The position numbers and the translations under genes were made by a program. From Verrucomicrobiia bacterium (GTDB taxonomy: Bacteria > Verrucomicrobiota > Verrucomicrobiia > Verrucomicrobiales > Akkermansiaceae), in assembly GCA_947460915.1 (NCBI GenBank), contig CANHKJ010000022.1, positions 1 through 20,666 of the forward strand: 20,666 nt of DNA. Direction: 5' to 3'. A model generated the notes under the pieces. The model was not told where the DNA came from. It did no database searches and was given only the letters and a program-made list of their open reading frames with translations. This document shows positions 7,492-16,168 of the stretch, piece after piece; position 1 is the stretch's first letter, and each line of letters starts with the position of its first letter.

Positions 7492-7509
7492 AGGCGCTTC
7501 ATCGCGCCT
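7492..7509. terminator. Short GC hairpin between convergent pspA and EI24-domain genes
   Basis: AGGCGC and GCGCCT form a perfect 6-bp stem with the loop TTCATC in the 15-base space between the two genes, overlapping the stop codon of the minus-strand gene. Placement and GC content suit a shared terminator, but there is no good T-tract on either side, so it may only be a stabilising 3' hairpin. Confidence 0.35.
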
Positions 7510-8254
7510 CAAATTTACGCATTTCTTCAATCGAGCGAATGGTGCCTGCTACCGTTCCAAATGTTGGAGCAAACATCCAGCCCAACAAGGGAATCATCAA
7601 CAGCAACTGATAGCCCAAGCCAACACCCATCGATGTCGCTTTGTGCTGGCGCGACCACTCGACACTTTGTCGCACGCTAAGCCCCCGATATTCTAACGGA
7701 AAATCCATCAAACCATTGCCCGCATAGCGAGCACTGATGAAAAGAATGGCGACCGAAGTGAAGGGCGAGAGAAACGGGAGCAAGCCAACAAGCCCCAACG
7801 GTATGGTGCAGAGCAATTCGACAAAGACCGAACGCGTATTGATCACCCCACTGCGTCGCAAGGATTGCCATTGATTCATCACCGTATCCGGCTGCGGTCC
7901 GCACTCCGCACGCGTGATCACTTCCGCAATGCGACCAAGAAACGGCGACAACGCTACAAGCACAATGTGCTTATGAAGAAAAAGAAAGATCAAGACCATG
8001 AAGACAAACGCTCCCGCACCTACAGCCAGAGCCAAGAAATCGTCTAGCCCCTCATGCTGAAATTCCCATCGCTGATCCACCCACCCGCGCAGAAGATTCG
8101 CACACCACAGCATCAGTGCCACCATCAATGAAGTGATGATCAGACTAACAAAAGCTGGCAACAATTGATAATGCCACAACCGATGCTTCGTCAGCATGCC
8201 CGGGACTCGCCAGTAACTCGCAATTCCACAACGAAAATTTTGCCACGCGCTCAC
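7499..8254 (-). CDS. EI24/CysZ-like integral membrane protein
   Basis: 251 residues starting with GTG at 8254. The N-terminus 'SAWQNFRCGIASYWRVPGMLTKHRLWHYQLLPAF' is characteristic of the EI24 domain family (which includes CysZ), in which a short amphipathic start leads into the first membrane helix. Four hydrophobic segments are visible at about 30-56, 72-100, 145-175 and 205-230, with a soluble loop between the second and third containing 'LSPFLGRIAEVI'. The late phrase 'FPLEYRGLSVRQSVEWSRQHKATSMGVG' followed by a final helix also matches the family. CysZ proteins transport sulfate, but most EI24 proteins have no known substrate, and no cysteine-synthesis genes are nearby. It is divergent from the AAA ATPase gene with a 113-base shared promoter region. 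Confidence 0.82.
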   Translation of the reverse strand: MSAWQNFRCGIASYWRVPGMLTKHRLWHYQLLPAFVSLIITSLMVALMLWCANLLRGWVDQRWEFQHEGLDDFLALAVGAGAFVFMVLIFLFLHKHIVLVALSPFLGRIAEVITRAECGPQPDTVMNQWQSLRRSGVINTRSVFVELLCTIPLGLVGLLPFLSPFTSVAILFISARYAGNGLMDFPLEYRGLSVRQSVEWSRQHKATSMGVGLGYQLLLMIPLLGWMFAPTFGTVAGTIRSIEEMRKFEAR

Positions 8255-8259
8255 GTCTC

Positions 8260-8288
8260 AGACTAGCACATTTTTCTACACCACTCAA
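8260..8288 (-). promoter_or_regulatory. Promoter of the EI24-domain gene, predicted leaderless
   Basis: On the minus strand, TTGAGT (8283-8288) is followed by a 17-base spacer and the -10-like TAGTCT (8260-8265). The GTG start at 8254 is only five bases further on. No Shine-Dalgarno sequence is present. Confidence 0.42.
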
Positions 8289-8331
8289 GAAAATCTCGTA
8301 GCCACACGCACTCACCTAGCACCCGATTAGC

Positions 8332-8360
8332 TTGACATCTGACTCCGCCAAAAACAGATT
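8332..8360 (+). promoter_or_regulatory. Promoter of the AAA ATPase gene, predicted leaderless
   Basis: A perfect -35 box TTGACA (8332-8337) is followed by a 17-base spacer and CAGATT (8355-8360), ending seven bases before the ATG at 8368. The TTG of this -35 box is also the first possible start codon of the open frame, which argues that the frame really begins at 8368. Confidence 0.5.
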
Positions 8361-8367
8361 GTTCTTC

Positions 8368-10011
8368 ATGAATTCCACCCCATCGCGCTGGACCCAAGAA
8401 ATCGTCGATCTCTACGAATCAGGCGCGGCATCGCAGTTCATCGTTTGCGGCAACATCCACGATCGCTACCTCATCAGCACGCAGGAGAAAAGCCGACTCT
8501 CCTCCCTAACAGATTACATCAAAGAGGCGCTGCTTACCAAATTCGATGTCATCCTGCGCTACGATCTTGGCAATGGATGTCGGGTGGACAAAGGTGGAGA
8601 AATTTTTGCCCAATGGCCTGCCTACAAGGAAAAAGCGTTGCCAACTACACCGCGTGAATCCATTCACGTGCTCACTCACTACTTGCGCTTTTGTGCCAAC
8701 CTCGCGCGCCTCAAGCCGGATAAGACCATTCGTGTTGCCATCCTCATCGAGAACGCCAATCTGATCGTGCCGCCCTCTCCGGGCTCGGCAAACTATGAGC
8801 TCAGCGCCATCGCTTCGCAGTTGCGTGATTGGTCCACCGACCCTGCCATCACCGAGACTCATTGCGCCACATTTTTGCTGAGCGAAAATCTCAACGACCT
8901 GCATCCCTTGCTGGCCAACAATCCGCAAAGCGCGCGCATCATCATTCCTCTTCCCCAGGCCGAGGCCTTGCGACCAGCTCTCGATCACCTCGCCATGCTC
9001 TATCCACTCGCGCTCGCGCCATTTTCCGCGGACCTCGCTCAACCTGCCGCCGCCCTTGCTGGTGCCAGCTTGCACAGCATCGAGACCTTGCTCCAGCAAC
9101 GCCAACACCACAAGCAAGCGCTCCAGCCCGCCGATCTAATCACGATCAAAAAAGAGCTGGTCGAAAAAGATGCCAATGGCCTGATCGAATTCCTCAAGCC
9201 CGATCGCACACTCGATGATCTCTACGGCATCGAATCGATCAAAACATGGCTACGGCAAGACATTGCCTTATGGAAACAAGGCGACCTCGCCGCACTGCCC
9301 ATGGGCTACCTCTTCTGCGGTCCCGTGGGAACTGGCAAGACCTTCTTGGTCGAGTGCCTCGCAGGCGAAGCAGGTGTACCGGTGGTGAAGATGAAAAATT
9401 TTCGCGACAAATGGGTAGGATCGACCGAATCCAACCTTGAAAAAATCTTCCGCCTGCTCGAAGCCCTCGGCCGTTGCATTGTCTTTGTCGATGAAGCCGA
9501 CCAAGCGCTCGGACGTCGCAATGCGGATAGCGGAGACTCAGGTGTCAATGGCCGCATCTACGGCATGATGGCAGAACAAATGAGCAATTCGCGCAATCGC
9601 GGAAAAATCCTTTGGGCACTCGCCACCAGCAGACCTGACCTCGTCGAAGTAGACCTTAAACGCCCGGGCCGGATTGACGTCAAAATTCCCCTTTTCCCCA
9701 CAACAACTCCGCAAGAAAGCTACGCGCTCGTTCGCGCATTGTGCAAGCGCCGCCAAGTCCAGCTGCCCGAGTCAATGCCCGCGCCGCTTGAAGCCAACAT
9801 GCCCAATCTTCTCACACCGGGTGCCGCCGAGGCTCTTGCTGTGAAAGTCTATCGAATGCTCCGCACCGCACACCCCGAGCCATTAGCCGCACTCGAATAT
9901 GCTCTGCAAGACTACCAAGCTCCCGTAGCTCCCGAAATCATCGCCGAGCAAATCAAACTCGCCGTAGCCGAAGCCACCGACCTCTCGTTCGTGCCTGCGA
10001 TTTTTCGTTAG
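8368..10011 (+). CDS. AAA+ ATPase with a degenerate N-terminal AAA-like half
   Basis: 547 residues from ATG 8368; the longer frame from TTG 8332 would begin inside the predicted -35 box. The C-terminal half (about 270-460) is a classic AAA module: Walker A GPVGTGKT (318-325), pore-loop region 'KMKNFRDKWVGSTESNLEKIF', Walker B CIVFVDEAD (370-378), and the second region of homology 'RPDLVEVDLKRPGRID' with arginines 432 and 435. The usual sensor-1 Asn of 'ATNRPD' is Ser421 here. The N-terminal half (about 10-200) begins 'ASQFIVCGNIHDRYLIS' and contains 'IRVAILIENANLIVPPSP' and 'CATFLLSENLNDLHPLL', which resemble Walker B and sensor-1 strands without a P-loop. This suggests an inactive AAA-like domain. 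The protein resembles the stand-alone Ycf46-type ATPases in layout. Substrate is unknown; a role in protein or complex remodelling is inference. Confidence 0.86.
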   Translation: MNSTPSRWTQEIVDLYESGAASQFIVCGNIHDRYLISTQEKSRLSSLTDYIKEALLTKFDVILRYDLGNGCRVDKGGEIFAQWPAYKEKALPTTPRESIHVLTHYLRFCANLARLKPDKTIRVAILIENANLIVPPSPGSANYELSAIASQLRDWSTDPAITETHCATFLLSENLNDLHPLLANNPQSARIIIPLPQAEALRPALDHLAMLYPLALAPFSADLAQPAAALAGASLHSIETLLQQRQHHKQALQPADLITIKKELVEKDANGLIEFLKPDRTLDDLYGIESIKTWLRQDIALWKQGDLAALPMGYLFCGPVGTGKTFLVECLAGEAGVPVVKMKNFRDKWVGSTESNLEKIFRLLEALGRCIVFVDEADQALGRRNADSGDSGVNGRIYGMMAEQMSNSRNRGKILWALATSRPDLVEVDLKRPGRIDVKIPLFPTTTPQESYALVRALCKRRQVQLPESMPAPLEANMPNLLTPGAAEALAVKVYRMLRTAHPEPLAALEYALQDYQAPVAPEIIAEQIKLAVAEATDLSFVPAIFR

Positions 10012-10050
10012 ATAAAATTCTACAGCATCTATTGATCGCCTGCTTAATTT

Positions 10051-10485
10051 TTATATCGGCACAACCAAGCCCTCTGCCTGAGCGAGTTTTTTCTGATTAT
10101 CGTCAAAGGTCAGAAATTGAGAGGCATTGGTGATGATCGCGCTCGCCACATGAAGAATATCGAAACTGCGATGCCCACCAGTCAAGGTTCTTTGAGATGA
10201 TATGCGTTTTGCTTCCTCCACCACATCGGCAAGATTGGTCGTCATCACAACCAACCGCCGCTGTGCGATTGCAGCTTCAAATCCAGCCCAATATACAGCA
10301 GCTGTCCCCGCAGGAATTGCTTTACGAAATTCCGAAAACCTCAATGCGTTTCCGAATTCAAAATGAGTCAGATGATTGAGATGGATGGCTTTCGAGTACT
10401 GCTTCACCCATGCGACAGCTCTTGCGCTGTGTGCATCATTGCCATAAAGTGAATATAGAAAACTGGTATCACAGAATGTCACCAT
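10051..10485 (-). CDS. vapC: PIN-domain ribonuclease toxin, VapC-like
   Basis: 144 residues. PIN-domain acidic residues are in the expected order: Asp6 in 'TFCDTSFLYSLY', Glu43 in 'HFEFGNAL', Asp109 in 'RSFDILHVASA' and Asp128 in 'FLTFDDNQKKLA'. These would coordinate metal for RNA cleavage. Its start overlaps the end of the antitoxin gene by seven bases, the usual toxin-antitoxin arrangement, and it converges on the AAA gene. VapC toxins typically cleave tRNA or rRNA; the target here cannot be read from sequence. Its completeness and intact acidic residues suggest an active module. Confidence 0.9.
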   Translation of the reverse strand: MVTFCDTSFLYSLYGNDAHSARAVAWVKQYSKAIHLNHLTHFEFGNALRFSEFRKAIPAGTAAVYWAGFEAAIAQRRLVVMTTNLADVVEEAKRISSQRTLTGGHRSFDILHVASAIITNASQFLTFDDNQKKLAQAEGLVVPI

Positions 10486-10730
10486 TTGCCGCTAGCTTCT
10501 GCTAAAATTTCCGCAGCAAATTCAGAACTGACAATATGTTCACCACTCCGATCTCGCACAACTTCGGGACTCGACGCCCAGTCAACCGCATCCGCACTTT
10601 GATGGGAAACGGGACTTAATTTCGCAATGATGGTGCCTCGTTGCGTAATCAGCACATCCTCGCCAGCGCTCACCCAGCTTAATACGCTCGTGTAACGATT
10701 TCTCAAATCTCGAACTGTCGCGATTTTCAT
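10479..10730 (-). CDS. Phd/YefM-type antitoxin
   Basis: 83 residues. The N-terminus 'MKIATVRDLRNRYTSVLSWVSAGEDVLITQRGTIIAKLSPV' is the standard Phd/YefM DNA-binding fold, with the 'REL...' helix, 'GE.V.IT.RG..IA.L.P' phrase and a disordered toxin-binding C-terminus (about 48-83). It would neutralise the PIN toxin downstream and repress its own promoter. ATG 10730 is chosen because it is preceded at nine bases by a -10 box and no Shine-Dalgarno sequence is found. It lies 76 bases downstream of putA on the same strand. Confidence 0.88.
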   Translation of the reverse strand: MKIATVRDLRNRYTSVLSWVSAGEDVLITQRGTIIAKLSPVSHQSADAVDWASSPEVVRDRSGEHIVSSEFAAEILAEASGKW

Positions 10731-10739
10731 TGTAGCACA

Positions 10740-10767
10740 AATATGTAGCCATTCCTAATTTTGTCAA
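10740..10767 (-). promoter_or_regulatory. Antitoxin-toxin promoter, predicted leaderless
   Basis: A perfect TTGACA (10762-10767, minus strand) is followed by a 16-base spacer and CATATT (10740-10745, 4 of 6), ending nine bases before the antitoxin ATG at 10730. The pair is therefore probably transcribed from its own promoter rather than only by read-through from putA. Confidence 0.5.
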
Positions 10768-10806
10768 ATGAATTCGAGAAGCCGCCATGCTGCCACCAAT
10801 GGGTAA

Positions 10807-13800
10807 TCATAGCAACATGTCATCGATTGGCACGAGATTCCCATAGCGATGAGCTGTGGCCGAGAGACTTTGTTCCCGCAGGAATGGTAGCATTTCGATG
10901 CGGCCAAGCGCCAACACGGGACGCGCCACGATGCGCAGGCGTTGTTCGTGAGCGATGCGGTGCATTTCCGCGGAAGCACCCACGGCACGCAGCACACCAT
11001 GGGGCGGCTGTTTCCTCAGCCTTTGAAGAAACTCTTCATCGCTCTGATTGAGCACCATCACATGCTCCGAGGCAATGCGCGGCAGTAATGTCGATGACGA
11101 GACGCTGATTTTTTTCACACCTGCTCGCTCCGCCGCAGCGACCATGCGCAGGGTGTGAGCAAACGATTGATCCTCACTCGCGCGAATGATGGCATGAGGC
11201 ATGGCGCGATACCGGAATAGATTTTTTTCGCAAATCAATGCCGTCGGGTCATGGGCGATACCGAATTCGTGAGACCACCAATACGCATCACTTTCCATCG
11301 CAGCCATCAGCCAAGCGTCATCCGCAGCATGCGTCTGCGCAAAGGAACGAAGTTCTTCACTGATCATCGCACGTTGATGCGGCAGTGCAGTTTCCTGCCA
11401 ATGAGAAAATTGCGCCACATAGTTTGGACCACCCGCTTTCGCACCAGCGCCGATGCACGATGACTTCCAACCACCGAATGGTTGACGTTGCACAATCGCC
11501 CCCGTGATCGAACGATTGAGATACACATTGCCAGCCTCTACTGTGGCTTGCCATGTGCGAATTTCCTTCGGATCAAGCGAGTGCAATCCCGCAGTCAGTC
11601 CAAACATCGAATCATTTTGCCACTGCAAGGCCGTTGTAAAATCGGGAGCACGCATCAGACCTAACACCGGACCAAAACACTCCGTTTGATGATACCACGA
11701 GCCGGGACGAATGCCGATCTTGATGCCAGGCGACCACAAGCAAGGGTTGCCATCGATCATCTTAGGCTCTAACAACCAAATTTCACCTTCATCAAGCGTC
11801 GTGAGCCCGCGCAACAATTCAGGACCTGGCGCACGCACCACGGGCGTGACAATCGAATCCAACTCCCATGCGGAACCAACGGTGAGCGAGGCCGCAGCAT
11901 CGCGAAGCTGACGCAGGAACGCAGGATCATCGTAACGCTCCGCCGTGATGATCGCTAGCGAGGCAGCACTGCATTTTTGCCCAGCGTGGCCGAACGCGCT
12001 GCGCACGAGATCTTTCACCGCTTGATCAGGATCGCAGGCATTGGTGATGATCAGCGAATTTTTTCCACTGGTCTCCGCAAACAAATTCATCTTTGGCTTC
12101 CATGAGTGAAACAATTTTGCTGTGGCGTAGGCACCCGTCAAAATCACCGCATGCACCCGATCATCCGTCAGCAACGAGGTGCCAATCTCGTTATCAGGGC
12201 ATACCAAAAATTGCAGTGCCGTGCGCGGAATCCCCGCATCCCACAGCAACTGACACATGTGATAGCCTGTCCACACTGCCTCAGGTGCAGGCTTGAAAAT
12301 AACCGTATTACCCGCAGCCAGCGCCGCTAGAACACCTCCGCACGGAATCGCGAAAGGGAAATTCCACGGCGGCGTGATTACCACCGTGCCTAGTGGCGTC
12401 GCCTCGGTTCCATCACAAAACGCCGCATCCGAAGTACGATTTGCATAGTAGTTAGCAAAATCAATCGCCTCACTAAATTCGACATCTCCTTCCGATACCG
12501 CTTTGCCCGTATCCCGCAACATCACTGCAATGCTATCGCCGCGGCGTTTGGCAAGATGCGCCGCTACTTTTCGCAGAGCAAGGGAACGTTGCTCCACGCT
12601 AAAGGAACGCCAGCCACTAGGGTCAGCCGCCGCCCAAGCGAGAGCCTGTTGCACCTGATCAGCCGATGCCAATGCATAGCGATAGTTTACAATACCTGGG
12701 CACGATGGATCTTCGGCATCCGCCATTTCGTCCGACGCAGTAATTTCTCCAGCGATCACCAATGGAATGCTAAGAGCGGGATGACTTGCCTGTGCCGCGA
12801 CTTTTTCGGTCACCCAAGCAACATTCGCTGGTAAGGCCCAATCCGTATCCGCTTCATTGTGAAAGCCGTTTTGCAGTTCACGCTCTAACGTTTCTTCTAG
12901 CCGACGATCTTGCAAGCGTTGGGGCGCTGCTCCCACAGTTTCTTGGATCGCGCAGGCGTCCAGAAAACGTTCTTTTTGGCGCTCCCATTTGGCATCTCCA
13001 GCTTGCATGCCAAACAAATCACGCAGGAAATTTTCATCCGCCGTATTTTCATCCAGTCGACGCACCAAATAGGAAATCGCACTGGAGAAATCTTCACGCC
13101 GCACCACGGGAGCATACAGCAACAATCCATTCGCATGGCGACGTGCCACCCGCGCCTGATGATTGGCCATGCCTTCTAACATTTCCAATTCCACTCGTGC
13201 TTCTACGCCTTGATCTTCGCGCAATAACAAGGTGTAAGCGATGTCAAAAAGATTGTGCGATGCTACCCCCAGGCGCACTGCCGCCGCATGCTTCGGCTCA
13301 CAACCATAGTGTAGCATGCGCTTGAAATTGGCATCCACTTCTTTCTTCGAACGATACGGAGCTTGCTCCCAATCGTGCAAGATCGCCTCGACTTGCTCCA
13401 TCGCAAGATTGGCACCTTTGACAATGCGCACCTTGATTCCCGATCCACCACGCGCCACACGAGCCATCGCCCAAGTGGTCAATTCCTGTTGCGCGGGATA
13501 CGAGTCTGGCAGATACGCTTGCAGCACTATGCCCGCTTCGAGTCCCATAAATTCTTCTTCGTCTAACACCTCGGTGAAGGCCCGACAGGTCAAGCGCAGA
13601 TCGCGATACTCTTCCATGTCCAGATTGACAAACTTGTAGCCACCTGTCGCAGCGATGCGATGCGTCATCGCCTGACGATACAAACGACGCAGCCGCTCTT
13701 TGATTTTGAGGATCGTTTGCTCCACGCCAATCAAATGAATCTGACTGAAAATGGCGGAAATTTTCACCGAAATGTATTCACAGTGTTCGTCAGCCAAGCG

Positions 13801-14310
13801 GGCCAGATTCGTCGCCAAGCGATGCGCCGCTTCTTCTTCGCCCAAGATCGCCTCCCCTAATTGATTGAGGTTCATCTTCATGCCATCGCGACGACGCTTT
13901 TTCAAATGCTTGTGCAAGGCACGATCTTCTCCAGGGAGCACCACCTTGGCACTCTCACCGCGCATTTTCGCCTCGAACAATGGCATGACAATTTCGGGAG
14001 CCAACTGCGAGACCGCGGCGCCGATGCGCATCATCGCTTGTTCCCAAATCGGCAAATAATCGGGAGTGCCCTGCTGCTCTACGATATCACGCAATCGCTG
14101 CGCCTTCTGATGATCCTGCGGATAGCGAAACACCTGATCCGTGAGCATCAAGGTCGTAAGTTTCCCTTCGGGATCGGCCATCATCCGCGAAAGTTTCCAC
14201 GCCTGCCAGCGCTCTGCCCACGTCGCTTCTTTCGCCGCCTCCTGCAACAGTTGTTCCGCAAGGTGAACAGCGCGCTCTGCAAGCGAAAGATCGGGAATTG
14301 TATCATTCAT
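10807..14310 (-). CDS. putA: Bifunctional proline dehydrogenase / L-glutamate gamma-semialdehyde dehydrogenase
   Basis: 1167 residues. It oxidises proline to glutamate in two steps. The proline dehydrogenase barrel spans about 140-430: 'EYISVKISAIF' (178-187), 'VNLDMEEYRDLRLT' (228-241), 'KVRIVKGANL' (293-302), 'ASHNLFDIA' (350-358), and the substrate-binding 'YLVRRLDEN' (Arg417/Arg418). The aldehyde dehydrogenase spans about 500-975: 'PPWNFPFAIPCGG', 'NTVIFKPAPEAV', 'AETSGKN' with Glu746, catalytic Cys780 in 'GHAGQKCSAA', and 'QRQPFGGWKSSCIGAGAKAGG'. Another 190 or so residues follow, as in the long PutA type with a C-terminal ALDH-like domain. There is no N-terminal ribbon-helix-helix DNA-binding domain, so this PutA should not repress itself. 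Start ATG 14310 is eight bases from a -10 box. Confidence 0.96.
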   Translation of the reverse strand: MNDTIPDLSLAERAVHLAEQLLQEAAKEATWAERWQAWKLSRMMADPEGKLTTLMLTDQVFRYPQDHQKAQRLRDIVEQQGTPDYLPIWEQAMMRIGAAVSQLAPEIVMPLFEAKMRGESAKVVLPGEDRALHKHLKKRRRDGMKMNLNQLGEAILGEEEAAHRLATNLARLADEHCEYISVKISAIFSQIHLIGVEQTILKIKERLRRLYRQAMTHRIAATGGYKFVNLDMEEYRDLRLTCRAFTEVLDEEEFMGLEAGIVLQAYLPDSYPAQQELTTWAMARVARGGSGIKVRIVKGANLAMEQVEAILHDWEQAPYRSKKEVDANFKRMLHYGCEPKHAAAVRLGVASHNLFDIAYTLLLREDQGVEARVELEMLEGMANHQARVARRHANGLLLYAPVVRREDFSSAISYLVRRLDENTADENFLRDLFGMQAGDAKWERQKERFLDACAIQETVGAAPQRLQDRRLEETLERELQNGFHNEADTDWALPANVAWVTEKVAAQASHPALSIPLVIAGEITASDEMADAEDPSCPGIVNYRYALASADQVQQALAWAAADPSGWRSFSVEQRSLALRKVAAHLAKRRGDSIAVMLRDTGKAVSEGDVEFSEAIDFANYYANRTSDAAFCDGTEATPLGTVVITPPWNFPFAIPCGGVLAALAAGNTVIFKPAPEAVWTGYHMCQLLWDAGIPRTALQFLVCPDNEIGTSLLTDDRVHAVILTGAYATAKLFHSWKPKMNLFAETSGKNSLIITNACDPDQAVKDLVRSAFGHAGQKCSAASLAIITAERYDDPAFLRQLRDAAASLTVGSAWELDSIVTPVVRAPGPELLRGLTTLDEGEIWLLEPKMIDGNPCLWSPGIKIGIRPGSWYHQTECFGPVLGLMRAPDFTTALQWQNDSMFGLTAGLHSLDPKEIRTWQATVEAGNVYLNRSITGAIVQRQPFGGWKSSCIGAGAKAGGPNYVAQFSHWQETALPHQRAMISEELRSFAQTHAADDAWLMAAMESDAYWWSHEFGIAHDPTALICEKNLFRYRAMPHAIIRASEDQSFAHTLRMVAAAERAGVKKISVSSSTLLPRIASEHVMVLNQSDEEFLQRLRKQPPHGVLRAVGASAEMHRIAHEQRLRIVARPVLALGRIEMLPFLREQSLSATAHRYGNLVPIDDMLL

Positions 14311-14318
14311 AGGTGTAT

Positions 14319-14347
14319 TTTGTAAAAAAATGTATCAGATACTGCAA
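14319..14347 (-). promoter_or_regulatory. putA promoter with internal palindrome, predicted leaderless
   Basis: On the minus strand, TTGCAG (14342-14347) is followed by a 17-base spacer and TACAAA (14319-14324, 4 of 6), ending eight bases before ATG 14310. The perfect palindrome GTATCAGATAC (14332-14342) lies in the spacer next to the -35 box, where a bound repressor would block polymerase. Because this PutA has no DNA-binding domain of its own, a separate proline-responsive regulator is a reasonable guess. Confidence 0.45.
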
Positions 14348-14419
14348 CAAGTCGGAAAAATCTGTGTCGCTTTCGCACGGAATTTACAAGAACAAATCAA
14401 AAAATTCTTATCGAACGAA

Positions 14420-14439
14420 GATATGGCAGCAAACATATC
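14420..14439. repeat. Inverted repeat between divergent putA and nadE
   Basis: GATATG and CATATC form a perfect 6-bp inverted repeat separated by eight bases. It lies 43 bases upstream of the predicted nadE -35 box and 73 bases upstream of the putA -35 box. It could be a regulator site for either gene; AT-rich surroundings make a chance match possible. Confidence 0.28.
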
Positions 14440-14481
14440 CACCTTAGCACCGTTTCCCATCGAAAACACGCCGATTCGCCC

Positions 14482-14509
14482 TTGCCCCGATGCTCGTTCC
14501 TGCTAGCGT
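14482..14509 (+). promoter_or_regulatory. nadE promoter, predicted leaderless
   Basis: TTGCCC (14482-14487, 4 of 6) is followed by a 16-base spacer and TAGCGT (14504-14509, 3 of 6), ending seven bases before the ATG at 14517. An alternative ATG at 14490 lies inside this promoter. The match is modest on its own, but its geometry repeats that of several other genes here. Confidence 0.38.
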
Positions 14510-14516
14510 ATCGCCG

Positions 14517-16160
14517 ATGCACCATGGCTTACGAATCGGAATCGCGCAGATCAATGGCACCGTCGGAGATTTTCCCGGCAATGCCAAAAAGATCCTTCAT
14601 GCCTATCGCGCCTGTTTGGACCAAGGAGCCGATATCGTCATCACACCAGAGATGTCGCTCGTCGGTTACCCGCCACGCGACCTCGTACACAAGTCGCAAT
14701 TCGTGCCCAAGTGCCTCCAAGCGCTCGACTATCTGAGCGAGGAAATCAAGCACATCCCACTCCTCGTCGGCTACGTCGATCACAACACCGCCAGCGCCCC
14801 AGGCCGACCTTTTCGCAATGCTGCCGCGTGGCTCGAAGCAGGAAAAATCGTACACAAAATCTACAAAACACTACTCCCCACCTACGATGTTTTTGATGAG
14901 CTCCGCTACTTCGAACCGAGCGAAAAATGCGAAGTCATCCACTGGAACGGACACCGCCTCGGCATCACCATCTGTGAAGACATTTGGACCGAGGACTACC
15001 TCCCTCGCCCACTCTACGACCGCGACCCCGTTGAGGAACTCAAGCAGCAAGGCATCGATCTTTTGCTCAATCTCAGCGCCTCGCCCTACCACGTCGGCAA
15101 GACCCGCACCCGCCGCGAACTCATGGCGCGCGTCGCCACGGAACTCCAGGCTCCCGTCGTGTATTGCAATTCCGTCGGCGGAAATGACGAATTGATTTTC
15201 GATGGCCATTCCCTCATCGCCACGCCTGCTGATGGCAGCGTCATCCAGCTCCCAGGATTCCGCGAAGAAATCACCACAGTCGATCTCAACAACCTCAAGC
15301 CCCGCATCGATGAACCGTCAGCGCCGGAGCAAATTTTCCAAGCACTCGTCCTCGGACTGCGCGACTACGCCACCAAGTGCGGATTCTCTAGCGTTTGCCT
15401 CGGTCTTTCCGGTGGCATCGACAGTGCTCTGACAGCCGTCATTGCCGCCGAGGCCCTCGGAGCGGATCAGGTATTTGGACTCACCATGCCCTCGCCCTAC
15501 TCCTCTCGTGGCAGTGTGGACGATTCCTTTTTCCTCCAGAAAAGTCTTGGCATTTCCTGCACCGAGGTCTCCATCGTCGATACCTTCGACGCCGTCAAAC
15601 AAAGCATGTCCGCTGTTTTTTCCGGACAAAAGGAAGACGTCACCGAGGAAAACATGCAGGCGCGCATCCGCGGACTCTACCTCATGTCGCTGTCTAACAA
15701 ATTCGGCCACCTACTTCTGACCACCGGCAACAAGAGCGAACTCGCTGTCGGCTACTGCACCATCTACGGCGACATGTGCGGCGGTCTCGCGGTTATTTCC
15801 GATCTGCCAAAAACCACCGTCTATGACGTAGCTCACTGGATCAATCGCGAACGCGAAATCATCCCCTGGAGCACCATCGACAAGCCACCCAGCGCCGAGC
15901 TACGCCCCGATCAAAAAGACCAAGATACCCTCCCACCCTACGACATTCTCGATGCCGTTTTGCAAAAGCTCGTCGAGCAGCAACTCTCCACCGAAGAAGT
16001 CATCGCCGCAGGTTTCGACGAAACCATGGTCCGCTGGGTTCAGCGCCGCATTGATCTCAATGAATGGAAACGCCAACAAGCCGCCGTGGGGCTGCGCGTC
16101 ACCAGCAAGGCCTTTGGCTCCGGTCGCCGCATGCCCATCGTGCAGCGCTTCCCCAGCTAA
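14517..16160 (+). CDS. nadE: Glutamine-dependent NAD+ synthetase
   Basis: 547 residues from ATG 14517. It makes NAD from deamido-NAD, ATP and glutamine-derived ammonia. The N-terminal nitrilase-type glutaminase domain (about 4-260) has the Glu-Lys-Cys triad: Glu45 in 'ITPEMSLVGYPPRDL', Lys117 in 'YKTLLPTYDVFDE' and Cys153 in 'ITICEDIW'. The C-terminal synthetase domain (about 265-547) has the ATP loop LGLSGGIDSA (296-304), 'MPSPYSS', 'LLLTTGNKSELAVGYCT', 'YGDMCGGLAVI' and 'PPSAELRPDQKDQDTLPPYD'. Length and order match the two-domain bacterial enzyme. The start nine codons downstream of the first ATG is preferred because it begins exactly at the conserved 'LRIGIAQINGTVGDF' strand and lies seven bases after a -10-like box. 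Convergent with the small secreted protein, with eight bases between stops. Confidence 0.97.
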   Translation: MHHGLRIGIAQINGTVGDFPGNAKKILHAYRACLDQGADIVITPEMSLVGYPPRDLVHKSQFVPKCLQALDYLSEEIKHIPLLVGYVDHNTASAPGRPFRNAAAWLEAGKIVHKIYKTLLPTYDVFDELRYFEPSEKCEVIHWNGHRLGITICEDIWTEDYLPRPLYDRDPVEELKQQGIDLLLNLSASPYHVGKTRTRRELMARVATELQAPVVYCNSVGGNDELIFDGHSLIATPADGSVIQLPGFREEITTVDLNNLKPRIDEPSAPEQIFQALVLGLRDYATKCGFSSVCLGLSGGIDSALTAVIAAEALGADQVFGLTMPSPYSSRGSVDDSFFLQKSLGISCTEVSIVDTFDAVKQSMSAVFSGQKEDVTEENMQARIRGLYLMSLSNKFGHLLLTTGNKSELAVGYCTIYGDMCGGLAVISDLPKTTVYDVAHWINREREIIPWSTIDKPPSAELRPDQKDQDTLPPYDILDAVLQKLVEQQLSTEEVIAAGFDETMVRWVQRRIDLNEWKRQQAAVGLRVTSKAFGSGRRMPIVQRFPS

Positions 16161-16168
16161 CGAGTAAA

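Noticed and set aside
8332..8367. Upstream TTG start adding 12 residues to the AAA ATPase
   Set aside because: The TTG is the first half of a perfect TTGACA -35 box, and the added residues are not needed by any domain.
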